Positions 17,175 to 26,804 are shown, counted from the stretch's first letter. The stretch is DNA of 64,000 nt from Raoultibacter timonensis (GCF_900240215.1 NZ_LT964681.1:364368-428367), one strand, 5' to 3'. A program made the numbers and translations. Notes: generated from the letters alone by a model not told the origin.

Positions 17175-18227
17175 TTACACAATCATGAGGAATAGCTTGG
17201 CGACGATGAACCCTAGAAGGCCGCATCCCGGAAACGTCAGAACCCATGTTTTGACCATGTCGACTGCCACACCCCACTTGACCGCGCTCTTGCGCTTGGC
17301 AGCGCCCACGCCCATGATGGCCGTGGTCTTGGTGTGCGTCGTGGAAACCGGCAGACCGCCGAACGTCGATATGATGAGGCAGATCGTCGCGGCAAAGCTC
17401 GCGGCGAAGCCCTGGTACTTCTCCATCTTGACCATGTCGAGGCCAACGCTCTTGATGATCTTCTTGCCGCCGATCGCAGTACCGAGACCCATGTTGAGCG
17501 CGCAGAATATCATGAGCCACACGGGCAGGATCATCTGATCGGCCTGACCGATGCCAGTGGCCAGCGTGATGGCGAGCACGAACACGCCCATGAACTTCTG
17601 GCCGTCCTGCGCTCCGTGCATGAAAGCGACGCCCGCCCCTGCCGCGATCTGGGCCCACTTGAACACGTGATCGGATTTCTGCCGATCGGCCCCCGAACAG
17701 CACTTCGCGATAACCTTCGCGCACAACCAGCCGAGCCCGAATCCCATGAACGTCGAGAGCAGGATGCCGTAGATGACCTTCATCCATTCCGCCCCGTTGA
17801 TGCCCGACAGACCGCCCTGAAGCGCGATAGCGGCGCCGGTCAATCCCGCAATAAGCGAGTGGCTCTGGCTTGTCGGAATGCCGAAGAACCACGCCACGGC
17901 ACCCCATACGATAATGGCGACCATGGCCGCCATGAGCGCAATGAGCGCCGAATGGTGATCGCCGCCGAAATCGACCATATGGAAGATGGTGTTGGCAACC
18001 GCCGACGACACGAGCGTAATGACAAGCAGGCCGAAGAAGTTGCAGACCGCAGCCATGATGATGGCTGCTTTCGCCGACATGCACCGCGTGCCGACGACCG
18101 TCGCAATGGCGTTGGGAGCATCGGTAGCGCCGTTGACAACGATGACGCCGATGTTCAAAAGGGTTACCGCCACCAAGGCGGGGTTGGACATGAGCTCGGT
18201 GAGGAATACTCCCCATTCAATGACCAC
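17175..18227 (-). CDS. PiT-family inorganic phosphate transporter
   Basis: A 350-residue permease with about ten transmembrane helices. It has the two PiT signatures: GATDAPNAIATVVGTR near residue 35, where the usual GAND is GATD, and HGAQDGQKFMG near 215. The loop GIPTSQSHSLIAG, characteristic of PiT carriers, is at about 120, and its counterpart PVSTTHTKTTAIMGVG is near the C-terminus. PiT proteins import metal-phosphate complexes driven by the proton gradient. The start is most likely GTG at 18227, with GGAAGG 6 bp before it; an ATG 13 codons upstream is less well supported. The DUF47 gene follows. Confidence 0.9.
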   Translation of the reverse strand: MVIEWGVFLTELMSNPALVAVTLLNIGVIVVNGATDAPNAIATVVGTRCMSAKAAIIMAAVCNFFGLLVITLVSSAVANTIFHMVDFGGDHHSALIALMAAMVAIIVWGAVAWFFGIPTSQSHSLIAGLTGAAIALQGGLSGINGAEWMKVIYGILLSTFMGFGLGWLCAKVIAKCCSGADRQKSDHVFKWAQIAAGAGVAFMHGAQDGQKFMGVFVLAITLATGIGQADQMILPVWLMIFCALNMGLGTAIGGKKIIKSVGLDMVKMEKYQGFAASFAATICLIISTFGGLPVSTTHTKTTAIMGVGAAKRKSAVKWGVAVDMVKTWVLTFPGCGLLGFIVAKLFLMIV

Positions 18228-18460
18228 GTATGACCTTCCGACGATGCCGTAATCGCATCTGCGCACAGCGCAGACAAGGCATTAGTTTAACGTATATTTA
18301 ACAAAGGAAAAGGCCGCGCACCCCGCTTTTTCGAGGGAATACAGCCTGTTGTGTAAAATTCTCGTAAAGTCGATGACCGCTTCGGTTTGCGTTACGCGGG
18401 AGCATGCGGTGCCATTCAGGCAGTCCGCAAGCCCCGCACGTCGCATGGAACCGTCTGCCG

Positions 18461-18500
18461 AAATAAAAAGAAGCCGGAACCCCAGACGGAGACCGGCTTC
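18461..18500 (-). terminator. Rho-independent terminator of the relA-MBL operon
   Basis: On the minus strand GAAGCCGG (18500-18493) pairs with CCGGCTTC (18477-18470) around a 15-nt loop and runs into CTTTTTATTT (18470-18461). It lies 20 bp after the stop codon of the MBL hydrolase gene. Confidence 0.85.
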
Positions 18501-18519
18501 GCAATCATGGCTGAATCGT

Positions 18520-19176
18520 CTATGCGAACTGGGCGAACACACGCCTGCGCTCGGCGCCGATCGTCGTAAGATCGTTGTGACCCGGCAATACGAGCGTCTC
18601 GTCGGGAAGGACGGCGAGCCGTTTGAGCGATGCGCGCATATCGTCCATGCTGCCGCCCTCGAAATCGGTTCTGCCGATCGAAGCGCAGAACAGCGTGTCG
18701 CCCGAGATGAGCACGGGGCTTCCTTCGGGATTGTTTCCGAACCGCGGATCGATGAACAGGCACATACTCCCTTTGGTGTGACCGGGCGTCAGAACAACCT
18801 TCCACGCCATGGAGCCGATCTCGACGATGTCCCCGTCCTCGACTTTGGAATCGACCGGGCACGGCGGCATCTTCCTGCCGCTGCCAAGCGCCGGACTGCC
18901 GCTCTCGATCATCGGCGCATCGATGGCCGAGGCGATAACGGTTGCGCCCGTCGCCTCCCTGAGTTCGTTTGCGGCCCCCACGTGATCGTAATGGCCGTGC
19001 GTCAGAACGATGACATCGAGCTTGCGATTCCCCAACGCCTCGAGAATCTCGTCGGCATGGCAGCTCGGATCGACAACCAGCGTTGCCGTGCCGTCGCTGA
19101 TGAGATAGGTGTTGTTGGAAAGCATGCCCAGCACGAGAAACTCGATGTCGACGCAGCCCTTGTTCACCTTGTACAT
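18520..19176 (-). CDS. MBL-fold metallo-hydrolase (glyoxalase II-like)
   Basis: A 218-residue protein with the full metal-binding set of the metallo-beta-lactamase fold: THGHYDHVG (residues 59-67, HxHxDH), the GHTKGSMCLF histidine near 132, the aspartate in ISGDTLF near 160, and the final PGHND histidine near 199. This is the short glyoxalase-II/YcbL-like type, so thioester hydrolysis is likely, but no substrate can be named. It begins 2 bp after the relA/spoT stop, and the terminator follows its stop, so it is the last gene of that unit. Confidence 0.85.
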   Translation of the reverse strand: MYKVNKGCVDIEFLVLGMLSNNTYLISDGTATLVVDPSCHADEILEALGNRKLDVIVLTHGHYDHVGAANELREATGATVIASAIDAPMIESGSPALGSGRKMPPCPVDSKVEDGDIVEIGSMAWKVVLTPGHTKGSMCLFIDPRFGNNPEGSPVLISGDTLFCASIGRTDFEGGSMDDMRASLKRLAVLPDETLVLPGHNDLTTIGAERRRVFAQFA

Positions 19177-19178
19177 GG

Positions 19179-21740
19179 TTACTTCCCTTTCTTGCGGGAC
19201 GTTTCGCCCGGCAGCATGCGCCGCGCGTCGAACACGCCCTCGACGCCGCGCAGCTTGGTCGTGATCTTATCGATGAAGGAGATATCGGATACCTGGAACA
19301 AAAAGCGCATCTCGACCATGCCGTCGCGATGGGATGCCGTCGTACACGAAAGCACGTTGGCTCCCATGTCGGCGAGGATCACCGTTACGTCGCGCAGCAG
19401 GTTCATGCGGTCGAGCGCCTCGATGAACACCTCGACCTTGTACGATGCGTTCTGCGTAGGCGCATTCTCCCACGATACTTCGATGATGCGCTCGGGATGC
19501 TGCATGAGATCCACGGCGTTCGGGCAATCGGCGCGATGTACCGACACGCCGCGCCCGCGCGTGACGAACCCGAGGATGTCGTCTCCGGGCACCGGGTTGC
19601 AGCAGCGCGACAAGCGCACGAGCACATCGTCGATGCCCTTCACCACGATGCCGTTGGAAGTATGGGCCTCGTGCTTCTTGGGGCGCTTCACGCTGGTGAG
19701 CATCGGCGGAAGCTTGCCTGTCGATATCTCAGACGATCCGAGGCCCGGCGTCTCCGCATCCTTCTCGGCACGGTCGACGAGGATCTTCAGCAGACGATTG
19801 GCCACATGGGTGGCGCTTTCCTTGCCCGTGCCGATCTGGACGAGCATATCGTCGGAATCGTTGTAGCCCAGATGCTCGGACACCGTCTTGATAGCGCGCA
19901 TGCTCTGAGCGCTTGAAATGCCAAGGCCGTGCTTGCGCATCTCGCGCGTCAGCCGATCGCGGCCGGTCTGCAGGTCGTCGGAGCGGCTCACCCGCGAAAA
20001 GTACGAGCGGATCTTGCTGCGCGCCGACGGCGTCTTGACGACGTTGAGCCAGTCGCGCGAGGGGCTTGCGCTCTTCTGGGTGAGAATCTCCACGCGATCA
20101 CCGAGTTGCAGTTCGTAGGTCAAAGGCACGATGGAGCCGTTGACCTTTGCGCCCACGCAGTGGTTGCCCACTTCGGTGTGGATCGCATAGGCGAAATCGA
20201 CCGGCGTCGATCCGGCACGCAGACTCATGACCTCGCCCTTCGGCGTGAACACGAACACCTCGTTGGGAGCCAGGTCGACTTTGAGCGATTTGAGGAACTC
20301 GCGCGAGTCCTTCGTCTCGTCTTGCCAGTCGACCATTTGGCGCAGCCAGGCGAGCTGCTGGTCGAGCCCCATATCGCCCTTGCCGCCCTTTTCCTTGTAG
20401 CGCCAGTGCGCAGCCACGCCGTATTCGCTCGTCCGGTGCATGTCCTCGGTGCGAATCTGCACTTCGAGCGGACGGCCGGCAGGGCCGATGACCGTCGTGT
20501 GGAGGCTCTGGTACATGTTGAATTTCGGCATGGCAATGTAATCTTTGAAACGCCCCGGCATCGGATGCCACAGCGTATGCACGGCGCCGAGCGCCGAGTA
20601 GCAGTCCTTCACCGACTTCACAATCACCCGCACGGCGATGAGGTCGTATATCTCGGAGAAACCCTTGCCCTTCTTCGTCATCTTCTGGTAGATCGAGTAC
20701 AGGTGCTTCGGGCGCCCCATGATCTGCGACTGGACGCCCACCTTGTCGAGCTCCTCGTGTAGGATGTCGATGATCTGCTCGAGGTAGTTCTCGCGCTCCT
20801 CGCGGCTTTCGGTGACCATGCGAGAAACCTGCTTGAACTTGTTGGGCTCCAGATAGTAGAACGCGAGATCCTCAAGCTCCCATTTGATGGAATTGATGCC
20901 GAGGCGATGCGCGATCGGCGCATAGATCTCAAGCGTTTCGCGCGATTTGAAAATGCGGCGATCCTCCTTGAGCGCCGAGAGCGTGCGCATGTTGTGCAGG
21001 CGGTCGGCGAGCTTGATGACGATGACGCGGATATCCTTGTTCATGGCGACGAACATCTTGCGAATGGTCTGGGCCTGCTCGTCGGACAGGCTTTCCACCT
21101 CGATGCGGGTGATCTTGGTCACGCCGTCGACCAGCTGGGCGATCTGGGGGTTGAACTCCTCGGCCACCTGCTCGCTTGTCACCTTGGTATCCTCGACGGT
21201 ATCGTGCAAAAGCGCCGCGCAGATGGACTCGACGTCCATGCGCAGATCGGCGAGGATGATGGCCACCTCAACCGGATGGGCGATGAACGGCTCGCCACTT
21301 TTGCGGCATTGCCCCGCATGGGCGTCGCGCGCGAACAGAAACGCCTTCTCGAGCATCTCCTCATCGGGCTCGTTCATGTAGGCAGACGTCTGACGTTGCA
21401 GCTCGGAGAACCGCATCTCGGGCGTTTCGATACGCGGGCGCGAAGCCTTCGCCTCGGGCGCGAAGCTCTTCTCGGTTGCCCGAGCGCGACCGAGAAGCTC
21501 TTCGTCGGATTCCTCCGCGTGCGCCTTTCCCGTCTTGGCGGATTCGCCTATCAGCTCTTCTTTTGTCTTGCGGGCCTTTCTCTTACCCTTTTCGGGTTGC
21601 TCTTCGGGCGAACCGACGGCTTCGCTTATGCTTTCGCCGCCTTCGGGAACCGCATGTATCGTGGTCGGCACCACGACGTCTCTCGCCGCGGCACGACCCG
21701 CGCGGCTTTCGCCCCGCTCGGATTGCTCCATGCGCACCAC
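19179..21740 (-). CDS. Bifunctional (p)ppGpp synthetase/hydrolase (RelA/SpoT family)
   Basis: An 853-residue Rel protein. After an unusual ~120-residue charged N-terminal extension comes the HD hydrolase domain with HDTVED (residues 179-184). The synthetase domain carries the RFKDYIAMPKFNMYQSLHTT motif; RFKD marks the bifunctional Rel/SpoT type, not the synthetase-only RelA. Next are a TGS domain (VFVFTPKGEVMSLRAGSTPVDFAYAIH), a zinc-finger-type CCNPVPGD segment, and a C-terminal ACT domain (~775-845). It makes and degrades the stringent-response alarmone. The start is one of GTG 21740, GTG 21737 or ATG 21731. recJ ends 6 bp upstream, so the three genes from recJ to the MBL hydrolase are probably one unit. 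Confidence 0.93.
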   Translation of the reverse strand: MVRMEQSERGESRAGRAAARDVVVPTTIHAVPEGGESISEAVGSPEEQPEKGKRKARKTKEELIGESAKTGKAHAEESDEELLGRARATEKSFAPEAKASRPRIETPEMRFSELQRQTSAYMNEPDEEMLEKAFLFARDAHAGQCRKSGEPFIAHPVEVAIILADLRMDVESICAALLHDTVEDTKVTSEQVAEEFNPQIAQLVDGVTKITRIEVESLSDEQAQTIRKMFVAMNKDIRVIVIKLADRLHNMRTLSALKEDRRIFKSRETLEIYAPIAHRLGINSIKWELEDLAFYYLEPNKFKQVSRMVTESREERENYLEQIIDILHEELDKVGVQSQIMGRPKHLYSIYQKMTKKGKGFSEIYDLIAVRVIVKSVKDCYSALGAVHTLWHPMPGRFKDYIAMPKFNMYQSLHTTVIGPAGRPLEVQIRTEDMHRTSEYGVAAHWRYKEKGGKGDMGLDQQLAWLRQMVDWQDETKDSREFLKSLKVDLAPNEVFVFTPKGEVMSLRAGSTPVDFAYAIHTEVGNHCVGAKVNGSIVPLTYELQLGDRVEILTQKSASPSRDWLNVVKTPSARSKIRSYFSRVSRSDDLQTGRDRLTREMRKHGLGISSAQSMRAIKTVSEHLGYNDSDDMLVQIGTGKESATHVANRLLKILVDRAEKDAETPGLGSSEISTGKLPPMLTSVKRPKKHEAHTSNGIVVKGIDDVLVRLSRCCNPVPGDDILGFVTRGRGVSVHRADCPNAVDLMQHPERIIEVSWENAPTQNASYKVEVFIEALDRMNLLRDVTVILADMGANVLSCTTASHRDGMVEMRFLFQVSDISFIDKITTKLRGVEGVFDARRMLPGETSRKKGK

Positions 21741-21746
21741 CCCTGT

Positions 21747-24700
21747 CTATCGATTAGCGCGATCGGGGAGGATCGGTCCCGATACGCGCGTGTGCAGTTT
21801 TTCTCTTTGGCTCTTTATAGCCCATTCCTTGAAAGATTGGAATATCTCGCGTTCGCCGAGGCCCTCGCGGTACCTCACGCTGTCGGTGAGCTCCACTTTG
21901 CTGTCGGTGGCGCGCACGTGGATCGATCGCATCGATTCGCCCGAGACGAACGCGGTGTGAGTTTCGACAAGACCGAGCTCCCGGAACACCGTCACGCCGC
22001 ACGCGGCCGACGCCGGGCTCACCGCACCATGCTGGTTAGCGCTCGCAACGGCCGCAAGGTCGGCGTTGCTCGCGGTGAAATACTTTTCGGCGCTCTCCTT
22101 CTGCATGCGCCTCAACTCGCGGTACACCTGGGCGAGGCAGTCGTGATCGGGCGTCGTATCGCGCAGGATCTGCTCGTTGATCGCCGCATCGCCGCGACCG
22201 TACAGAAGATGGATGACCGCCGGCCTGCCGTCGCGTCCCGCGCGGCCGCTCATCTGGTTGAACTCGATCTCGTTGAACGGCATGTGGAAGAGCACCACAT
22301 GCCGGATGTTGGGTATGTTCACGCCTTCGCCGAATGCGGAGGTCGCCACGAGCACGGCGAGCGCATCGGTTCTGAACAGCTCTTCGATCCGCTTGCGGTC
22401 GGCGCGGGTCAAACCCGCGTTGTAGAACCCGACGAGCGGCGCCATGTGGGGAACGAGCTTGCGCAGCGCACGGGCAAGCGCGACCGATTGCTCGCGCGAG
22501 TTGACGTAGATGACCGTCTTCTCGCCGCTCGCGATGAGATTCGCAAGGTAGCTCTCGCGATTCTTGAGGTTGCGCTGATCGTCGACTTCGAGGTTGCAGC
22601 GGCGTGTATCGTCGAGAACGGTGCGTTCGATGCCGAGCGTCGAGACGATGGCATCGGCCATCTCGGCATCCGCCGTTGCCGTGAGCGCGAGTACCACAGG
22701 CTCGCCGAGCTTCGCGATCGACGACCCGATCGACGCATACGCAACACGTTGGCCGGCTTTCGCCATGCCGATGTGATGGGCTTCGTCAACCACCACGAAC
22801 CCGATGCGACGCGCACGGGCGAACTCGTCGGCATGGAAGGCGAGGAACTCGGGCGTCGTGAGCACGATGTCGCACGAACCTTCGCTCAGGGTCTCGAACG
22901 TCTGACGGCGCTCCTCGGGCGTGTTCTCCCCGGTGAGCACCGCGCTCGCAATGCCGAACGCTTCGAGCGTCTCGTTGATATGGAACGCCTGATCGGCGAT
23001 CAGCGCACGCAACGGGTACACGAACAGGCTCGTCCCGCCTCGCAGCAACGCCTCGCAGGCGGCATGGACCTGGAAGGTAAGCGATTTGCCGCGGCCCGTC
23101 GCCATGACGGCGAGCGTGGATGCACCCTGAGAGAGCGCCTCGAGCACCTCGCGCTGCGACTGGTGCAAACTGCCGTCGCCGATAAGCGCCTGGACGATGG
23201 CAGCCTGAAGCACATCGGGGTCCTCGGCGGCTTTCCGCTCCCAGAACTGCCGGTTCTTCTCGCGCTCGGCCTCGTACGCCTCGATCGCCTCGGCGCTTTC
23301 CTGGCAGTCGGAGCATATCTCCGCATCGCTCGTAGCGTACAGATCGCCGACGAAGCTCACGTTTTCGGGATTGAGGCACGCCTCGAGTCCCGCGCAAGCG
23401 CGGGCGGGAGCAATCGAGGAGAGCATGGCTTTCACCGTACGCCTGCCCCGCCACTCGTCTATCTGCACCTCAAACGCTGCGTTGACTACGCTGTCGCAGT
23501 GCATGAGGGTTTCGAGGTCGGAGCAATGGAACATGATGCCCGCAACCGTATGCTTGCCGTCTGAAAGCTGGCAGGAGAAGTGGTTCTTCTCGGCCCCCAC
23601 CGCACGGCAGCCCGCGAGCGTAACGTCGCGGGCGAGGTAGCGAGGAACCGGATTCTCCTGCCCGAAGGGGGCAAGCCGAGAGAGCTCCGCCACGTTTTCG
23701 AGCGTAAGCTCCGATAGATCGACGCACGCATCGATCTCGATGCGGGGGTGGAAGCTGTCGGGCGGAAGCTCGTCGAGATGCGCGCACAAACGCTCGGTGA
23801 ATTCGGGAAGCTTGTCGGCCGGAAGCGTCACGCCGACGGCGGCTTCGTGGCCACCGAAGCGAATGAGCAGATCGGATAGACCTTCGACCGCCTTGAACAG
23901 GTTCACCTGCCCTACGCTGCGGCCCGAACCGCGCGCCTCGTCGCCATCGATTGTGAAGAGGAGCGCCGGCACGCCGTACGTGTTCACGAGCCTGCTCGCC
24001 ACGATGCCCTTCACGCCTTCGTGCCAGCCGTCGCCCGACACCACGAGCGCGCGCTGCCCGTGATAGAGCTCGGCGGCTTGCACCTTCGCGATTTCGGACA
24101 GCTCCGCCTCGATGGTGCGGCGCGTATCGTTGATGGTTTCGAGCTCGGCGGCTTTTCTGCTCGCCTCCTCGAAGTCGTCGGAGAGCAGAAGGTCGAGGGC
24201 CGCCTGCGCGTCGCCCATGCGCCCCGCCGCGTTCAGCCTCGGGATGATCGAGAAGCTCATGTTGGTCGCGGTGAGTTCCTTGTCGGAAACGCCTGCGGAT
24301 GCAAGCAGCGCCGCAATGCAGGGCCTGGGAGCCTTGTTCATGCGGGCGAGGCCGTCGGCTACAAGCGCGCGATTCTCCGAGAGCATCGGCATGAGATCTG
24401 CTACGGTGCCGAGCGTGGCGAGATCGGTGTATTCGCGCCACAGATGCGGCTTGCCCAAACGCCCGCCGAGCACCTGCACGAGCTTGAGGGCGACGCCCAC
24501 GCCCGCCAGAATCGAACTCGGGCAATCGGGTCCGCATTTCGGATCGGCCACCGGCACGCCTTGCGGAACAAGATCGGCCGGTTCGTGGTGATCGGTGATC
24601 GCCAAGCCCACGCCGGCTGCCTTAATGAGCTCCGCTTCGTTCTTCGAGGCGATGCCGCAGTCGACGGTGACGATGAAATCGGGCGAGAGCTTTTTAATGC

Positions 24701-25088
24701 GCTCGAATGCCTCCGCCGACAGACCGTACCCCTCGTCGAACCTGAGCGGAATGAACGGCGTCACGCGGCCGCCGAGATCGCGTAGGCCCCGCGTGAGCGT
24801 GGCGGTTGCCGAGATGCCGTCGAGATCGAAATCGCCGAACACGATGATGTGCTTGTCTTGCTTGATGCACGCTTCGAGCGCATCGGCTACATCGGACAAA
24901 CCGGGGATGGTGTACGGATCGAGCCAGTCGCGCTCAAGCGAGGGCGAGAGGAATTCCCGCGCGGCCGCGGGGGTGTCGATCCCGCGGGCAACGAGCGTAG
25001 CGGCTACGAAATGCGGCAAGCCGAGATCTTGCTGCAAAAGAGCAACGGCGGCAGGATTTGCCGCCAGAATGTTGAACTGGGCTGACAT
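21747..25088 (-). CDS. recJ: RecJ single-strand exonuclease fused to a RecQ-like DEAH helicase
   Basis: A 1113-residue two-enzyme fusion. Residues ~1-560 are RecJ: the DHH domain with FGDFDLDG (84-91), VTVDCG (~140) and TDHHEP (~162), then the DHHA1 region with RFGGHEAAVG (~390-400) and an OB-like part. Residues ~600-1050 are a superfamily-2 helicase with Walker A ATGRGKS (~663), DEAH (~766), TATAD, and the C-terminal motif QMSGRAGRDGRP. It lacks an obvious RQC zinc domain; a CSDC pair (~590) sits in the linker. Ordinary RecJ is 550-750 residues. RecJ degrades 5' single strands and RecQ supplies unwinding in RecF-type repair, so the fusion joins both steps. The chosen start is ATG 25088, where similarity begins. 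Confidence 0.9.
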   Translation of the reverse strand: MSAQFNILAANPAAVALLQQDLGLPHFVAATLVARGIDTPAAAREFLSPSLERDWLDPYTIPGLSDVADALEACIKQDKHIIVFGDFDLDGISATATLTRGLRDLGGRVTPFIPLRFDEGYGLSAEAFERIKKLSPDFIVTVDCGIASKNEAELIKAAGVGLAITDHHEPADLVPQGVPVADPKCGPDCPSSILAGVGVALKLVQVLGGRLGKPHLWREYTDLATLGTVADLMPMLSENRALVADGLARMNKAPRPCIAALLASAGVSDKELTATNMSFSIIPRLNAAGRMGDAQAALDLLLSDDFEEASRKAAELETINDTRRTIEAELSEIAKVQAAELYHGQRALVVSGDGWHEGVKGIVASRLVNTYGVPALLFTIDGDEARGSGRSVGQVNLFKAVEGLSDLLIRFGGHEAAVGVTLPADKLPEFTERLCAHLDELPPDSFHPRIEIDACVDLSELTLENVAELSRLAPFGQENPVPRYLARDVTLAGCRAVGAEKNHFSCQLSDGKHTVAGIMFHCSDLETLMHCDSVVNAAFEVQIDEWRGRRTVKAMLSSIAPARACAGLEACLNPENVSFVGDLYATSDAEICSDCQESAEAIEAYEAEREKNRQFWERKAAEDPDVLQAAIVQALIGDGSLHQSQREVLEALSQGASTLAVMATGRGKSLTFQVHAACEALLRGGTSLFVYPLRALIADQAFHINETLEAFGIASAVLTGENTPEERRQTFETLSEGSCDIVLTTPEFLAFHADEFARARRIGFVVVDEAHHIGMAKAGQRVAYASIGSSIAKLGEPVVLALTATADAEMADAIVSTLGIERTVLDDTRRCNLEVDDQRNLKNRESYLANLIASGEKTVIYVNSREQSVALARALRKLVPHMAPLVGFYNAGLTRADRKRIEELFRTDALAVLVATSAFGEGVNIPNIRHVVLFHMPFNEIEFNQMSGRAGRDGRPAVIHLLYGRGDAAINEQILRDTTPDHDCLAQVYRELRRMQKESAEKYFTASNADLAAVASANQHGAVSPASAACGVTVFRELGLVETHTAFVSGESMRSIHVRATDSKVELTDSVRYREGLGEREIFQSFKEWAIKSQREKLHTRVSGPILPDRANR

Positions 25089-25697
25089 GTGTATCGATAC
25101 CTTACGTGCGAGTCGTCTGCTTTCAAAATCATTGTCGCACAAACCTGTTGCCATGTCATGGAGGAAACGGCGGATACACCCGCGCGAAAACCACGCGATT
25201 CTCTGTGGGCTCCCTTCCGGGGCACGGCCATGTCCGCCAACCGCCTCCGTGCGAAGCTTTTCCACGCTTTTCGCCGTCCGAACGATTTCCCGTCAGGCGT
25301 TTTGCCAGCAGAAATCATCGGGGAGCAAAAAAACCCGTCGCACGAAGGCGGTTGGCGGACTACGAGGGCGTACCCGAAAGAGGAATACAGCAGGCAACCG
25401 CGGGGCCGAAACCCGCCTTAAGCCTAGAACAGCGCTGGCGTTTACCGGGAAACGATCTTCGCAACCCGTTCGGGGCTTTCGCGTACCGAAACGAAGCAAT
25501 CGGTTGATCCGTTATAAAATGCCTGATCAGAAGCTCCGCAACTTGAACGCGCGAAAAAAAGACCGAAACGCAACATCAGATTGCTGGGCGTTGCGGCGGC
25601 GCAACCGTATCGTTTGGAACGCCGAAGCGAGGTGCGCAGGGCCCGCGAACCTCGTGCATCGGATACAATACCACCAAACGCGAAAGGACCCGAACCC
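25089..25697. other. 609-bp non-coding stretch with a long-range inverted repeat
   Basis: No frame here has protein-like composition. The only structure I see is an inverted repeat of 20 bp with one mismatch: 25233-25252 (TCCGCCAACCGCCTCCGTGC) and 25340-25359, with 87 bp between the arms, including a run of seven A (25327-25333). Promoters of recJ (leftward) and of the membrane XRE gene (rightward) must also lie here. Confidence 0.6.
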
Positions 25698-26804
25698 ATG
25701 AGCTTTGCAGACAACCTCGTCTACATACGCCAGCATTACGGTGTCACCCAGGAAGCCCTCGCCGAGCAGCTCGGCGTTTCCCGTCAGACCATCTCGAAGT
25801 GGGAAGCCAACATCAACTTCCCCGAGACCGACAAGCTTCTTATGCTGTGCGACCTCTACAACACGAACCTCGACGATCTCATGCGCGGCAGCGTGCGCAT
25901 CGCCAACGTGCACGACACCGAGCTCTACGATGTGCACATGAACCGCCATAGCAAAGCGATCGCCGCCATTCCGTTTTTCGTCTTACTGGGCGTCGGACTG
26001 CTCATCATGCTCGACGCGAGCGGCTTTCCCTCGAACCTTTCGACGGTCGTCATGTTCTTCTTCATCATCATCGCGACCGTCATCGGCATCGTCTCGGGAC
26101 TCGGCCACACCGAATTCAAGCGCAAGCACGCCGGCATCGACCCGCGCTACGAGACCGACGTGCTCGATCGGTTCGGTCGCCGCTTCACGACGATGATCGC
26201 CATCGGCGTCGGACTGATCCTGCTCGACGTCATAGCGCTTATCGGCTTTTCGCCCGAGCACGGAGACATCGTCGACCTCGGCTTCACGACGTTCCACTTC
26301 GATCTGTTCATGGGACCGTTTCTGTTTGTTTTGGCAATCGCCGTCTACATACTCGTATACGCGGGCATGCAGAAGGAAAAATACGATCGCTCGGAGATCA
26401 CCTACATCGCCAAAGACGGCACCGTCAAGCCGGGCGACCCCCGTGCGAAAACGGCAGCCGAGCTCAAGCGCGACCACATCCTCGGCTGCATCTGCGGCGC
26501 GATCATGATACTCGCCGTCATCGTATTCTTGGTATGGGGCTTCTTGCCGAGCTTGGGCGATTTCGCATCGAGTGGCTTCGACAAGTTCGAACTCAAGGAA
26601 TACATCAGAAACGGCCACGGCGGCTTCGCCGTGAGCTGGATCGCGTTTCCCGTCGGCGGCCTTCTGTGCGCCGTCGTATGCGTCATCGGAAGCGCGCTGT
26701 TCAAGACGAACGACGAGCTTATCGCCGAGGCGCGCAAGGAAAACCCCTGGGTCAAAGTCGAAGGCGAAGAGCCCGCGGCGGGCGGGCGGGCCGACACGAA
26801 GTAG
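25698..26804 (+). CDS. XRE-type helix-turn-helix regulator with a multi-pass membrane domain
   Basis: A 368-residue protein. Residues 1-60 form a Cro/CI-type helix-turn-helix (LVYIRQHYGVTQEALAEQLGVSRQTISKWEANINFPETDKLLMLCDLYN). The remainder has about six hydrophobic helices (~88-105, 112-130, 168-185, 205-230, 262-285, 315-335). The architecture puts a DNA-binding domain on the inner face of the membrane, so it may sense an envelope signal or lipid-soluble ligand. The ATG at 25698 is 9 bp after GAAAGGA. No linked target is evident; it stands alone between a non-coding stretch and threonine synthase. Confidence 0.85.
   Translation: MSFADNLVYIRQHYGVTQEALAEQLGVSRQTISKWEANINFPETDKLLMLCDLYNTNLDDLMRGSVRIANVHDTELYDVHMNRHSKAIAAIPFFVLLGVGLLIMLDASGFPSNLSTVVMFFFIIIATVIGIVSGLGHTEFKRKHAGIDPRYETDVLDRFGRRFTTMIAIGVGLILLDVIALIGFSPEHGDIVDLGFTTFHFDLFMGPFLFVLAIAVYILVYAGMQKEKYDRSEITYIAKDGTVKPGDPRAKTAAELKRDHILGCICGAIMILAVIVFLVWGFLPSLGDFASSGFDKFELKEYIRNGHGGFAVSWIAFPVGGLLCAVVCVIGSALFKTNDELIAEARKENPWVKVEGEEPAAGGRADTK

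Noticed and set aside
20907..23564. Open frame of 885 codons on the plus strand
   Set aside because: It runs antisense to the rel and recJ genes and its product has the same arginine-rich, domainless composition as other shadow frames.
24595..25701. 368-codon plus-strand frame covering the start of recJ and the following non-coding stretch
   Set aside because: It overlaps recJ on the opposite strand, has no domain and no ribosome binding site.
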